Source: Methanolobus sp. WCC4 (GTDB lineage: Archaea; Halobacteriota; Methanosarcinia; Methanosarcinales; Methanosarcinaceae). Taken from it: a DNA stretch of 64,000 nt. A model generated the notes under the pieces. That model was not told the DNA's origin, did not search any database, and worked only from the letters and a program-made list of their open reading frames with translations. The translations under genes were made by a program, and so were the position numbers. Below are positions 17,687 through 26,777 of this stretch, one piece after another. Position 1 is the stretch's first letter, and every line of letters begins with the position of its first letter. Location of the stretch: NCBI RefSeq assembly GCF_038022665.1, contig NZ_CP150629.1, forward strand, positions 1,966,480 to 2,030,479, written 5' to 3'.

Positions 17687-18802
17687 ATGGATAATGAAGA
17701 CAGGAACGAAATAATCGACATATCGGGCAATTATGATATACCCGGATGGAATGTTTCTCTTGAAACTGCATTTGCCGCATATAATGGACCATATATTCCC
17801 GGCAGGATAGCTGCCCGGCATAAGACTTTATTCAATATACTTACTGAAAAAGGCGAGGTGCAGGCGACAATATCAGGAGCCATGCGCAAGATCGGAAAGC
17901 AACCGGTTGTCGGGGATCATATTGTGCTGCTCGATCAGAGTGATATAAATTCATACACCATTGTGGATATCCTCCCACGCACATCCTGTCTTTCCAGAGG
18001 TGCTGCAGGAGATTCCGGTGAAGAACAGTTGATCGCTGCAAACATCGATACTATTTTCATCGTCACGGCTGTGGGGCATGACCTCAATGTAAGAAGACTT
18101 GAAAGATATCTCACCATCGTTCATTCTTCCGGAGCAAGACCCGTTATTCTGATCAACAAGATCGACCTCGCTGACAATCTATCAGGCGACCGGGCAGATG
18201 ACCCATCAGGAACCATACAGGAAATAAAGGATATTGCCGGCGATGTTCCAGTGCTGACCATCAGTGCTCTTTCAAAGACCGATCTGGATAAACTTGATCA
18301 TTTCATGAACCCTGATGAATCAATAGCACTCATCGGTTCCTCAGGGGTCGGGAAATCAACTCTGATCAATGCACTTCTGGGACATGATATACAGAAGACA
18401 TTAGGTGTTCGTGCAGATGACGATAAAGGGAAGCACACCACTACTGTGAGACAGCTTTTCGTCCTGCCGAACGGGACGATATTCATTGATAACCCTGGCA
18501 TCCGCGAGATCCAGTTAGGGGATTCATCCGACGGTATTGACAGGACATTCTCCGACATTGCTGAACTTGCACATAATTGCCGTTTTAAGGATTGTACCCA
18601 TCAGAACGAGCCACACTGTGCTGTCAAAAATGCGGTAGCTGAGGGAATCATAACCCGGGAAAGGTTTGATAGCTATCATAAGCTGAATGGTGAACTGGCC
18701 TTTCAGACTGATAAGGCTGAGATAGGCTTAAAAGGAGTGGAAAAGAAAAAGTATAAAGGGATAGCGATCGCCAGAAAATATATGGGTTCTAAGAGGCAGT
18801 GA
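17687..18802 (+). CDS. rsgA: Ribosome small-subunit-dependent GTPase A
   Basis: 371 aa from the ATG at 17687 (a TTG lies 12 bases upstream). It has the circularly permuted GTPase order of RsgA: an OB-fold N-terminus, then G4 I-N-K-I-D-L, then G1 [10 protein letters not shown], then G3 D-N-P-G-I-R-E. The C-terminal zinc finger is [14 protein letters not shown], with the usual C-x4-5-C-x-H-x5-C. RsgA matures and checks the 30S subunit in bacteria; archaeal copies are sparse, and Methanosarcinales are among the carriers I recall. Acquisition from bacteria is likely. It is followed closely by a small membrane-protein gene. Confidence 0.94.
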   Translation: MDNEDRNEIIDISGNYDIPGWNVSLETAFAAYNGPYIPGRIAARHKTLFNILTEKGEVQATISGAMRKIGKQPVVGDHIVLLDQSDINSYTIVDILPRTSCLSRGAAGDSGEEQLIAANIDTIFIVTAVGHDLNVRRLERYLTIVHSSGARPVILINKIDLADNLSGDRADDPSGTIQEIKDIAGDVPVLTISALSKTDLDKLDHFMNPDESIALIGSSGVGKSTLINALLGHDIQKTLGVRADDDKGKHTTTVRQLFVLPNGTIFIDNPGIREIQLGDSSDGIDRTFSDIAELAHNCRFKDCTHQNEPHCAVKNAVAEGIITRERFDSYHKLNGELAFQTDKAEIGLKGVEKKKYKGIAIARKYMGSKRQ

Positions 18803-18841
18803 TGACAAGATCGATCATATGAGAGTTGCAGGGGAGGGGTT

Positions 18842-19270
18842 ATGCTGGAATTTATCTCAGGTTTACACATTTTTGTTGGTATTCTGATTCTCATTGTGGG
18901 ATTCATTTTTCACTGGATAGGACAGCTCATTTCCATATTGGACTGGGACCTGGCCACAAGCCTGGGGTTACAGGAAAAGGATATGCCTCCTGAGTTCAAG
19001 GTATATGAACATGCGATAGCTGTTGCCGATGTATCAATTGGGTGGACCTATGGAATAGCAGCAGTAGGTCTGGTCCTGGGTCTTCCATGGGCAGTAAAGC
19101 TTGTGTGGATCCCGGGTGTAATTTTGATATATCACAGCCTGAGCTTCTGGTACTGGACCGGAAATCGGATAAAGTTAGGATATCATCTTGAAACGAGAAG
19201 ATTGAGAGTTGCATGGTCCTTGTTGAATTTTATAACAGGTATCCTGGCAATTATCATCGCATGGCAATGA
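18842..19270 (+). CDS. Hypothetical four-helix membrane protein
   Basis: 142 aa, with the start preceded by GGGGAGGGG. Hydrophobic segments lie at about 8-32, 60-82, 85-103 and 118-140, with a polar loop rich in D and E at 40-58 (W-D-L-A-T-S-L-G-L-Q-E-K). It begins 39 bases after rsgA and may be cotranscribed. I do not recognise a family. The tryptophan content is high. The gene at 19359 has a similar size and layout but no obvious sequence match. Confidence 0.55.
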   Translation: MLEFISGLHIFVGILILIVGFIFHWIGQLISILDWDLATSLGLQEKDMPPEFKVYEHAIAVADVSIGWTYGIAAVGLVLGLPWAVKLVWIPGVILIYHSLSFWYWTGNRIKLGYHLETRRLRVAWSLLNFITGILAIIIAWQ

Positions 19271-19358
19271 TAGTATATCGATTACATGTGCTCATTTGAA
19301 GAACTGATACAAATATTTAAAGCGTATCAGAACAGAGATCAATACAGGGGTTTGGAAT

Positions 19359-19799
19359 ATGCAGGAACTTGATCTTCTATCAGAAATGACCTTGTATGTC
19401 CTTTTATTCTTGTTCGGAGCAATAACACTTCTTCTACTGTGGTTCCAGATCAATGTCTACAAAGGTAAAGCAATGGACAATCCGGATGGATCGGTCGATG
19501 ACTGGCATGAACAGAAGATCCTGTACGGGATGTCATTTGCAGATATAGTCATCATTTTTCCGGCTACCTTTATCGGGATTGCCTTGATACTGATCGATTC
19601 TCACTGGGGTTTTTATATTCTCGGAATGATCAGTTTCTGGCATGTGTGGGCCAATACTGCTTTTACGATTAGCAGCTTGCGTTTTGAAGAACCTGAAATC
19701 ACTTTCACGTGGATTCTGGTCTACCCTTTTGGAATACTGCTTGGTCTTTTCTATCTTATCTGGCTGTTCATCCACTTCGATAGGGTGTTTTTTCCGTGA
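19359..19799 (+). CDS. Hypothetical four-helix membrane protein
   Basis: 146 aa. Hydrophobic segments at about 10-30, 55-80, 80-100 and 118-142 flank an acidic loop (D-N-P-D-G-S-V-D-D-W-H-E-Q) near 40-55. The terminal segment is very aromatic (F-G-I-L-L-G-L-F-Y-L-I-W). The start at 19359 is preceded by CAGGGGTT. No family is recognised. It follows the similar-sized membrane-protein gene by 88 bases on the same strand and may belong with it. Confidence 0.55.
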   Translation: MQELDLLSEMTLYVLLFLFGAITLLLLWFQINVYKGKAMDNPDGSVDDWHEQKILYGMSFADIVIIFPATFIGIALILIDSHWGFYILGMISFWHVWANTAFTISSLRFEEPEITFTWILVYPFGILLGLFYLIWLFIHFDRVFFP

Positions 19800-19967
19800 A
19801 CACACAGAGATAATTTACAGATAAATAGGATAACTGGACTATTATGCAATTCAGAATCAGTATATTTACTAACTTTTGTACCAAATGCCCTGCAAGAGTA
19901 CTTTTGAGATTATGAAAAAAGTGGGTCATTCGACCAAATCGAACAACCTTGGCTAACGTATGTGTTC

Positions 19968-20276
19968 TTATGATATGAGCAGTCTGTCTACGACTCCGCC
20001 TTCCTCAACTGCATCAAGTATGTCCTCGATATCACCTGCGGTGACCTCGCCATACCATATCTGCTGAGGGTAGATCATTACTATAGGTCCTTTCTCACAA
20101 AGACCCACACATCCGGTGGCAGTGACCATCACTTCACCTTCCAGGTCCCTGTCCATTACTTCTTCGGCAAACATTCCTACAAGGTTATGTGATTTCTTGT
20201 TCTCGCATACGCCCTTTACCATTCCGTTTAGTCTTGTGCTTGCGCAAACAAATATATGAGTTTCTGGTTTTTGCAT
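19968..20276 (-). CDS. Thioredoxin-like [2Fe-2S] ferredoxin
   Basis: 102 aa from the ATG at 20276, which has a strong AAGGAGG ten bases upstream; the frame extends further but without support. The four cluster cysteines are in the order C-A-S-T-R-L-N-G-M-V-K-G-V-C and A-T-G-C-V-G-L-C-E-K-G-P, the spacing of thioredoxin-fold [2Fe-2S] ferredoxins (as in NuoE or the Aquifex and Clostridium Fd2 type). V-M-I-Y-P-Q-Q-I-W-Y-G precedes the last helix. It would carry one electron in the cytoplasm. The partner is unknown, as no hydrogenase or dehydrogenase lies next to it. Confidence 0.92.
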   Translation of the reverse strand: MQKPETHIFVCASTRLNGMVKGVCENKKSHNLVGMFAEEVMDRDLEGEVMVTATGCVGLCEKGPIVMIYPQQIWYGEVTAGDIEDILDAVEEGGVVDRLLIS

Positions 20277-20451
20277 GATGAGCCTCCTTAGAGTTATGTC
20301 TTGTCGACATATCCACGGAAGGCATTTACTGAGGTCTTGATATTTAAAAGCATTGCTTAAAATGTCCTGAAGAAAAAAGCACACATAGTAGTAAATACAT
20401 TGAAATTATACTGGCTATGCTTGTAATAATTTTCAAGGGGACACAATAACA

Positions 20452-21000
20452 ATGCATGATATTCTGATAAGAGATGCAGAAAGATCGGACTTTGATGATG
20501 TAATGCAAGTCGAAAAGGAAGCTTTTGGTTATGAGAAGGAAGCAAATCTGGTATCTCAGCTTCTTGAAGACGAAAGCGCAGAGCCGATCATATCCTTACT
20601 GGCTTTCAAGGGTGACGAAGCAGTCGGACATATTCTTTTTACAAGAGCAACTATTGATGGAAACAATGGATCTCCGTTGATCTATCTTCTTGCACCTCTG
20701 GCAATTAAACCCGAATATCAGAGGCAGGGAATAGGTGGGATGCTGATCAATGAAGGCTTGAGGAAGTTAAAAGCAAACGGTGCTGAAATGGTCTTTGTTC
20801 TGGGCCATGAAAGCTATTACCCACGATATGGATTCAAGCAAGATGCCGGAAGTATGGGGTTTGCAGCACCTTATCCTATACCCGAAGAACATGCAGGTGC
20901 ATGGATGGTCTATCCTCTGAGTTCAAAAGCTGTCAATAGAATCAAAGGTAGGGTCGTTTGTGCTGATGCTTTGAACAAACCGGAACACTGGAGAGAATAA
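20452..21000 (+). CDS. GNAT-family N-acetyltransferase (YhbS-like)
   Basis: 182 aa. I-R-D-A-E-R-S-D-F-D-D-V opens the fold. L-A-P-L-A-I-K-P-E-Y-Q-R-Q-G-I-G-G-M-L-I near 80-100 is the acetyl-CoA-binding motif. F-V-L-G-H-E-S-Y-Y-P-R-Y-G-F near 125-138 is the signature of YhbS-type (COG3153) acetyltransferases. The C-terminus has Y-P-L-S-S-K-A-V-N. The substrate is not known. It is divergent from the [2Fe-2S] ferredoxin gene. Confidence 0.93.
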   Translation: MHDILIRDAERSDFDDVMQVEKEAFGYEKEANLVSQLLEDESAEPIISLLAFKGDEAVGHILFTRATIDGNNGSPLIYLLAPLAIKPEYQRQGIGGMLINEGLRKLKANGAEMVFVLGHESYYPRYGFKQDAGSMGFAAPYPIPEEHAGAWMVYPLSSKAVNRIKGRVVCADALNKPEHWRE

Positions 21001-21093
21001 TGATCTTTTTGCTGTTATCATGTGTATCAGGCGATCTGACAAGAACAGCGAATAGTATTTGCATGCGAAGAAAGAATTGAGAAATAGAGAACT

Positions 21094-21534
21094 ATGCTCC
21101 CATTGATCCTGCCATTCATTATATTCTTCAGTTCACTCTTTAAAATGCTCAAAGAGCCAGAATTCAGAAGCACTTTTATGCTTGCTATAATCACGCTTGC
21201 TTTTGGAACTATTGCATATCATTTGATAGAAGGATGGAGATGGCTTGATTCTTTATATTTCTCTGTGATGACGCTGACAACGATAGGTTATGGGGACCTC
21301 GTGCCGGTTACAGACTCGGGGAAGATCTTTACCATAATATACGTGTTCATGGGACTTGGGATACTGCTAGCTCTTATTAATGCCACAGGGGAGCATTTCA
21401 GAAAACATCAAAAAGATATACCGTCATTAAGAGCACAGAATTTTCTTTGGGATTCGGGAAACTCCCTTCAAAAAATGGAAAGAGACATTCTGGAAAACAT
21501 CCAGGATGACGAAGAAGACCATATAAGGAATTAA
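21094..21534 (+). CDS. Two-transmembrane potassium channel
   Basis: 146 aa. An N-terminal hydrophobic stretch (about 1-15), TM1 (28-48), a pore helix with selectivity filter T-T-I-G-Y-G-D-L-V-P near 64-73, and TM2 (80-102) are followed by a short acidic tail (N-I-Q-D-D-E-E-D-H). The T-x-G-Y-G-D filter makes it a K+ channel of the Ion_trans_2 class. There is no RCK/TrkA-N domain, so gating is not by that route. A TrkH uptake protein lies 2.6 kb away on the other strand. Confidence 0.93.
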   Translation: MLPLILPFIIFFSSLFKMLKEPEFRSTFMLAIITLAFGTIAYHLIEGWRWLDSLYFSVMTLTTIGYGDLVPVTDSGKIFTIIYVFMGLGILLALINATGEHFRKHQKDIPSLRAQNFLWDSGNSLQKMERDILENIQDDEEDHIRN

Positions 21535-21909
21535 GAAAGCATGACCCATGAGATCGCATTCAACAAAGCATAGGGTCAGATTGCAGAGCTTACTCCTTCT
21601 GAAAATTAAATCGGCCGTATTTTACGGATAGCTATAAGGTAAAAGTAACTGAGAGGATGATACTACTGAGGATATTGCGATGATGTTGTTCCATCTGGCT
21701 GAACAGATCAGTGATTTTCGTTATTGATCATCTGGCATAGAGTGTTCTTGATCTTATTATTTTTATTCATGCAATTGTACAGTTCCCCTATCAAATTAAC
21801 CCCGTTAACTTTTCAAATAATAATGTTCCGGAACATAGTTTCGCAAAGTCTATAATCAGTTCTAAAGAGAAACTATACCAGCACATCAAGATCAGAGAAT
21901 AATGGGTTC
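21535..21909. other. Intergenic stretch upstream of the PEF-CTERM cluster
   Basis: No gene is seen in these 375 bases. The part nearest the PEF-CTERM genes is A/T-rich and contains TTAAC-CCC-GTTAA (near 21797-21809) and the perfect palindrome described separately at 21823-21836. This region probably holds the promoter for 21925-24064. Confidence 0.5.
21823..21836. promoter_or_regulatory. Perfect 14-bp palindrome upstream of surface-protein genes
   Basis: ATGTTCCGGAACAT lies about 90 bases before the first PEF-CTERM gene. A G/C-centred perfect palindrome in A/T-rich intergenic DNA is a plausible operator. No regulator is identified. Confidence 0.4.
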
Positions 21910-21924
21910 ATGGGGGTCACTGAA

Positions 21925-23022
21925 ATGAAATTAAAATCAATTTGTTTACTTGTAGTTCTGACATTGATTACGATAGGAACTGCAAGTGCCACGATAACAA
22001 TCGAAGTCTATGATGGGAACAACTGGCAGCTGTTCGGAGAGGAGGAGTTTGAAAGTCAGTCATATCCTGATCATCGATACACTACAAAAATGATAGCATT
22101 GCCTTTTGCTACTACAGAAGTTCGTTTGACACAGAGCGGAACTGACACTGCTCATTTAGATGGGGCACTTCTTAATGGGAAAGTTCCCCTCAGCGTTATG
22201 GATAAAAGTATTAACACTGAACTGAACGCTGCTAAGCTTGCACAGGCAGACTACGATGTAATAGATGCAGCGTCACGTACGATCGAAATTTCTTGGTCCG
22301 ATTCGGGAACATGTCTGGTTCTAACGGGTATTGAAGAAGACTTATTTGGTGTCCCATTTTTGTGGCCCCTGGAAGGTTATGAATATACACTTGGTGGACC
22401 AGAAACATTTTCTCAGTATTTAGTTCCAGCCTCAAGTCATCCTGCAAGTACATACTATGCAACATTTTCAGCTACATCTGAAGAATTGGTCGTTGATCTG
22501 GATGCCACAGGAGATAACACTCTGGACCTTGATGGAGATTGGGCAGAACTTCATATAAGCACCCCGGATGGTGTTAAGAAATTCAGAATAAGCAATGCTA
22601 TGAAAGACTGGGGAACAAGTACTTTTGAATACACAAACAGAGTAAACTGGGAACATAAAACATACCAGTTCAAAATCCCATTTGAGGAAATAGGTAAATC
22701 CCAGGGGGATAGCATACAGTTCCAGATAAGTTATTATGGAACGTCAACAGGCCATGAGAATGATGCAGATTCGGATGGATGGGATGATGTTGATGACAAC
22801 TGTCCATTTGTATCCAACCCGGGCCAAGAGGATGAGGATAAAGACGGTGTAGGAGATGTCTGCGATATTTGTGAAGGGTTTGATGACTCAATTGATTCAG
22901 ATGGGGATGGAGTACCGGACGGTTGCGATAGTAACGGAGTGATTCCAGAGTTCCCGACCATTGTACTTCCTGTAGTTGCAATACTGGGTCTGGCATTCAT
23001 ATTCAAGAGGAGAATGGAGTAG
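21925..23022 (+). CDS. PEF-CTERM surface protein with thrombospondin type-3 calcium repeats
   Basis: 365 aa from the ATG at 21925 (GGGGG upstream; an ATG at 21910 is also in frame). The signal peptide ends at about A-S-A. A beta-rich middle is followed by D-S-D-G-W-D-D-V-D-D-N-C-P and D-E-D-K-D-G-V-G-D-V-C-D-I-C, thrombospondin type-3 calcium-binding repeats. The C-terminus is I-P-E-F-P-T-I-V-L-P-V-V-A, a hydrophobic segment and K-R-R-M-E. This PEF-CTERM tripartite signal is processed by an archaeosortase and anchors the protein outside the cell. It is first of three such genes in a row. A role in adhesion or cell cover is inferred. Confidence 0.92.
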   Translation: MKLKSICLLVVLTLITIGTASATITIEVYDGNNWQLFGEEEFESQSYPDHRYTTKMIALPFATTEVRLTQSGTDTAHLDGALLNGKVPLSVMDKSINTELNAAKLAQADYDVIDAASRTIEISWSDSGTCLVLTGIEEDLFGVPFLWPLEGYEYTLGGPETFSQYLVPASSHPASTYYATFSATSEELVVDLDATGDNTLDLDGDWAELHISTPDGVKKFRISNAMKDWGTSTFEYTNRVNWEHKTYQFKIPFEEIGKSQGDSIQFQISYYGTSTGHENDADSDGWDDVDDNCPFVSNPGQEDEDKDGVGDVCDICEGFDDSIDSDGDGVPDGCDSNGVIPEFPTIVLPVVAILGLAFIFKRRME

Positions 23023-23047
23023 TTTGTTTGATCATGGGGGAATTAAA

Positions 23048-23512
23048 ATGAGTATTAAACAAAATATGATATTCTATATGGGCGTGGCCTTGATACTTCT
23101 AATGATATTTACAGGGAATGCTGCTGCCAATGGAGAGGCATTGTACAATATAATTCTAACTCAAGACACTGATACTAACGAAGTTGGAACATCTCATACT
23201 GTTACAGCAACTTTGTACTATGCAGGTAATAATGCAGGAGAGGATTGGGGTGTGACATTTGAAGTATATGGGTTCAATCCCCAGACTAGTGGTACCTACT
23301 ATACGGATGGAAATGGACAGGCATCTTTCACATACACGGGAAATAATGCTGGTGTCGATACCATTGTTGCGGTGTCCAATGAGTTCGGAACATCTAATAC
23401 ACTTACAAAAACATGGACTCCCAGGGAAGAAATACCTGAGTTCCCGACAATTGCACTACCTGTAATTGCAGTTATTGGTATTGCATTTGTGCTAATGAGG
23501 CGAAGGGAATGA
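23048..23512 (+). CDS. PEF-CTERM surface protein with one Ig-like domain
   Basis: 154 aa from the ATG at 23048; ATGGGGGAATTAAA precedes it. A signal peptide (about 1-28) leads to one Ig-like domain with N-E-V-G-T-S-H-T-V-T-A-T-L and Y-T-D-G-N-G-Q-A-S-F-T-Y-T-G, the pattern of Big_1-like domains. The C-terminus I-P-E-F-P-T-I-A-L-P-V-I-A with R-R-R-E is a PEF-CTERM signal. The casposon-borne protein at 47162-47881 has the same domain, interrupted by a collagen-like insert, so the two are paralogues. It lies 25 bases after the preceding surface gene and is probably cotranscribed. Confidence 0.9.
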   Translation: MSIKQNMIFYMGVALILLMIFTGNAAANGEALYNIILTQDTDTNEVGTSHTVTATLYYAGNNAGEDWGVTFEVYGFNPQTSGTYYTDGNGQASFTYTGNNAGVDTIVAVSNEFGTSNTLTKTWTPREEIPEFPTIALPVIAVIGIAFVLMRRRE

Positions 23513-23536
23513 TTTCTTTAATTGTGGGGAATATGT

Positions 23537-24064
23537 ATGGGAATCAAACAAAATATGATACTTTCCATTTTTATTTTTCTGTCAGTTTTGTTACTGCTTA
23601 TAGGAAATGCCACTGCCGAGAACATAGGGGATCTTGTATGGGAAGATATGAATCGTAATGGCATACAGGATGCAGGTGAACCTGGCATTGAAGGTGTATC
23701 AGTGGAGCTTCATTATAATAGCACCGGATCACTGGCTTATTCTACTACAACAGTTTCCAATGGATACTATCGTTTTGATATAGACCACGGAGAAGCCTGT
23801 AATGAAGAATTCTATGTGAAATTCATCTCTCCTTCCGGCTGGGTGTTCACCACTCCCCATGCAGGAGCAGATGATACATTGGATAGTGATGCAAATCCTT
23901 CAAGTGGAGAAACTGATAGTTTCGGGAATCTCTGTGATACAAATGACTATACACGGGATGCGGGCCTCGTCCGTGAGGAAAAAATACCAGAGTTCCCGAC
24001 AATTGCACTCCCAGTAGCTGCAATACTGGGTCTGGCCTTCTTCTTCAAGCGCAGGAAGCAATAG
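23537..24064 (+). CDS. PEF-CTERM surface protein with SdrD B-like domain
   Basis: 175 aa from the ATG at 23537 with GTGGGGA upstream. A signal peptide (1-28) is followed by G-D-L-V-W-E-D-M-N-R-N-G-I-Q-D-A-G-E-P-G-I-E-G-V, the calcium-binding SdrD B-like domain found in surface adhesins, which includes Y-Y-R-F-D-I and D-D-T-L-D-S-D-A-N-P. It ends I-P-E-F-P-T-I-A-L-P-V-A-A-I-L-G and K-R-R-K-Q, a PEF-CTERM signal. It is third in the surface-gene run and followed by a terminator hairpin. Confidence 0.92.
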   Translation: MGIKQNMILSIFIFLSVLLLLIGNATAENIGDLVWEDMNRNGIQDAGEPGIEGVSVELHYNSTGSLAYSTTTVSNGYYRFDIDHGEACNEEFYVKFISPSGWVFTTPHAGADDTLDSDANPSSGETDSFGNLCDTNDYTRDAGLVREEKIPEFPTIALPVAAILGLAFFFKRRKQ

Positions 24065-24075
24065 AAATAATTAAC

Positions 24076-24100
24076 TGGAGGTATTTTGCCTCCATCTCTT
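24076..24100 (+). terminator. Hairpin terminator after the PEF-CTERM cluster
   Basis: TGGAGG (24076-24081) and CCTCCA (24089-24094) pair across a 7-base loop, and TCTCTTTTCTC follows. It sits between convergent genes and could serve both strands. Confidence 0.6.
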
Positions 24101-24138
24101 TTCTCTGAATATCATCAGACCATAAACCAAATTATCCT

Positions 24139-25593
24139 TCAATGCTTCCAGAAAGCCGGTGTCAGCAGCACTATAACTGTGAAGACCTCAAGTCTTCCAA
24201 TCCACATATTGGCGATGAGGATCAGCTTCCCGGGGTCAGGTATGTTATCAAAACTGGCCATGGGTCCTACTAGACCAAGACCCGGTCCGACATTTCCAAG
24301 TGTTGCAATGGAAGCGCTAAGGGTGGTAATGAAATCCATCCCCATCATGGAAAGCAGGGTTGAGCTGGCAGTGAATATGAGGATATATATCACCAGGAAG
24401 GACACTATGGACTGGATGATCTCTTCAGGAACTTTTTTACCATTAAAGCGAATCGGTATGACAGCTTTTGGATGGATCACATTGAGAAGGACCTTCTTTG
24501 TGTATTTTAGCAGAAGGAGCAAACGCACCACTTTCACTCCGCCTGATGTGGAGCCTGCACAGCCTCCTATGAACATTAGAAGGAAAAGTATGAATCTGGG
24601 AGAATCCGGCCAGAGATTGAAGTCCACACTTGCATAGCCTGTTGTTGTCAGAATAGAAATGACCTGGAAAATACTGTACCTGAAAGCGTCGGTGATAGAA
24701 TAGACTTCGGCTCTGAAGAGCTCATAGACAAGAACAAGAGTAGCAGATACGATTATCAAAAAGTAGAACTTGAATTCCTGGTCCTTTATCAGGCTTTTTC
24801 TGTCAGTATGTATCGTTTTGTAATGGAGGGCAAAGTTTGCTCCCCCAAGGAACATGAATACAACAAATATCCCCTCTACCAGGGGGTCACTGAAAGCTGC
24901 TATGCTGTTAGCATAAGGAGAGAAACCAGAGCATGAGATGGATGTGAATGTATGGGTGATAGCATCATACGGAGTCAATCCGGCGATCATCAGTATAATG
25001 AATTCTGCAACTGACAACAAAATATAGACGAGCCACAGGATCTTGGCTGTCTCCCTTATCCTCGGACGAAGTTTCTCCTCCTGAAGGCCCGGTACCTCTG
25101 CACGGAACATCTGTCTCCCAGCAACGCCTAGTTTTGGGAGGATCGCAACGAACAACATGATAATCCCCATACCTCCTAGCCATTGGGTCAGACTTCTCCA
25201 GAAAAGCAGGCTTTTGCTATGGCTTTCTATATCAGGAAGCGCAGTCGCTCCTGTAGCTGTCACTCCGGACATGGATTCAAAAAGGGCATTTATCGGGGGT
25301 ACGCCTTCAAGCATGTAAGGACAGGAGTAAAGCAGTGCTGCAATGAGCCAGGTCGATGCCACAATGAAGAATCCTTCCTTTAGATTCCATTCATCTTTCT
25401 GTCTTTTGAACAATAATGTCAAAATATAAGCAATGATCACAGCGCTGACAAAAGGAATGACAAAGATATGCAGGGGTTCCCCATAATACAGGGCAACGAT
25501 CAACGGTATGGTCAGAAATCCGGAAAGCAACCAGATAATAGGACCCAATACTCCCAGGACTACCCGTGATCTCAAACCTGTCATACCTCCCAC
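24139..25593 (-). CDS. trkH: TrkH/KtrB-type potassium uptake membrane protein
   Basis: 484 aa, the usual length for TrkH, with four M1-P-M2 repeats. Pore loops are visible as S-G-V-T-A-T-G-A-T-A, S-I-S-C-S-G-F-S-P-Y-A-N, T-T-T-G-Y-A-S-V-D-F and A-T-L-G-N-V-G-P-G-L-G-L. Each contains the single conserved glycine of the filter. It transports K+ into the cell together with a cytosolic TrkA regulator, which is not encoded adjacent here. Convergent with the PEF-CTERM cluster. Call is firm; partner location unknown. Confidence 0.95.
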   Translation of the reverse strand: MGGMTGLRSRVVLGVLGPIIWLLSGFLTIPLIVALYYGEPLHIFVIPFVSAVIIAYILTLLFKRQKDEWNLKEGFFIVASTWLIAALLYSCPYMLEGVPPINALFESMSGVTATGATALPDIESHSKSLLFWRSLTQWLGGMGIIMLFVAILPKLGVAGRQMFRAEVPGLQEEKLRPRIRETAKILWLVYILLSVAEFIILMIAGLTPYDAITHTFTSISCSGFSPYANSIAAFSDPLVEGIFVVFMFLGGANFALHYKTIHTDRKSLIKDQEFKFYFLIIVSATLVLVYELFRAEVYSITDAFRYSIFQVISILTTTGYASVDFNLWPDSPRFILFLLMFIGGCAGSTSGGVKVVRLLLLLKYTKKVLLNVIHPKAVIPIRFNGKKVPEEIIQSIVSFLVIYILIFTASSTLLSMMGMDFITTLSASIATLGNVGPGLGLVGPMASFDNIPDPGKLILIANMWIGRLEVFTVIVLLTPAFWKH

Positions 25594-25827
25594 ATTGACA
25601 TTGACGTCTTCAGTTCTTTCTCCACGAACACAGAGTTACAGACAAAAGGACATTTCTCTCTGTAAGTCCTCATATTCAGCTATTCAGCGGAGATTGCGAT
25701 GTAAATGATCCAGCATAATATACGTTGTGCTAATGATTGATATATTAGTATCCTAGTATCCTATATATTCAAAAGACCTGTAAAGTCAGCACAAAAGCCT
25801 GTACACATCGGTAGGGGAGTTATCATC

Positions 25828-26691
25828 ATGAAAATACGCGAGCTTATCAGCCAGTATTGCAGCAATACTGAAAAAAAAGGAAATGGGATCACTATCTATA
25901 CAATCGATGTTCCCGAACCCATAGAGACACCTGAACTTTTCAGCTATATGGATCATCTGTCAGAGGATCCCTTCAGAAAGATCTGGGCCAGCGATGCTTA
26001 CAGGATGATAGCAACAGAGATAGATGGCAAATTGACCGTTTACGAACACGTAAGAATGGCAAACTACAGGATACAGTTGAATGACCTTCAGGAAAAGTAT
26101 GAGCTACACAAGGAGGCAGACCTGGCAGAACTTGCTGATGCCTTCGCATTTGCCGTTGGTGCACACAAATACGATCAGAGGAAATCAGGGACTCTGTATA
26201 TATCGCATCCAATGGATGTAGCGTCCACGCTTCTCAAAGAGAATGCATCCATTGAACTTGTTATGGCAGGATTGCTCCATGATGTTGTCGAAGATACCGA
26301 TGTAGACATTGAAACAATAGCAGATAAATACGGTCAGCAGGTTGCTGACTATGTGGATGCTGTAACCGAGCCTGAAGAGCTCAGAGAGCCCGCGACCTGT
26401 GAAAAGGTACAGACCTGGAAAGAAAGGAAGGAACACACCATAAGAATGATGGAGATGGCTGACAGTGAGATCAAACTCCTCTCATGTGCAGACAAACTTG
26501 CCAATATCAGGGACCTTCTCAGCGAGCTAAGGATGAATGGAGAAGACTTCTGGGATAAGTTCAATGCACCTAAGAATGAACAGGAGTGGTATTACCGCTC
26601 AATGCTGGAAGCTTTCGCTACGGGGCCACAGAACATCGCAAATACCCGTGCATATCGAAATCTCAGGGAATGTGTGGAAGAGCTGTTCTGA
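25828..26691 (+). CDS. SpoT/MESH-type HD-domain (p)ppGpp hydrolase-like protein
   Basis: 287 aa. The C-terminal two-thirds has the SpoT/RelA HD pattern: G-A-H-K-Y-D-Q-R-K-S-G-T-L-Y-I-S-H-P (H113, H127), then G-L-L-H-D-V-V-E-D-T (H151-D152) and the distal A-D-K-L-A-N-I. These are the Mn2+ ligands of ppGpp hydrolases. No synthetase or TGS domain is present, so it could only hydrolyse, as in the MESH1 class. The first ~90 residues are an added domain I do not recognise. Archaea generally lack RelA, so the substrate may be another alarmone or nucleotide. Its ATG has GGGGAG upstream. Confidence 0.88.
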   Translation: MKIRELISQYCSNTEKKGNGITIYTIDVPEPIETPELFSYMDHLSEDPFRKIWASDAYRMIATEIDGKLTVYEHVRMANYRIQLNDLQEKYELHKEADLAELADAFAFAVGAHKYDQRKSGTLYISHPMDVASTLLKENASIELVMAGLLHDVVEDTDVDIETIADKYGQQVADYVDAVTEPEELREPATCEKVQTWKERKEHTIRMMEMADSEIKLLSCADKLANIRDLLSELRMNGEDFWDKFNAPKNEQEWYYRSMLEAFATGPQNIANTRAYRNLRECVEELF

Positions 26692-26777
26692 ATTCTACAT
26701 TTTCCCTCTGCATTTACATTCTGTTTTCACGGCAATTATATATGGAATTGGTCCCCAGTTGAGTTCGGGGTATAAAT

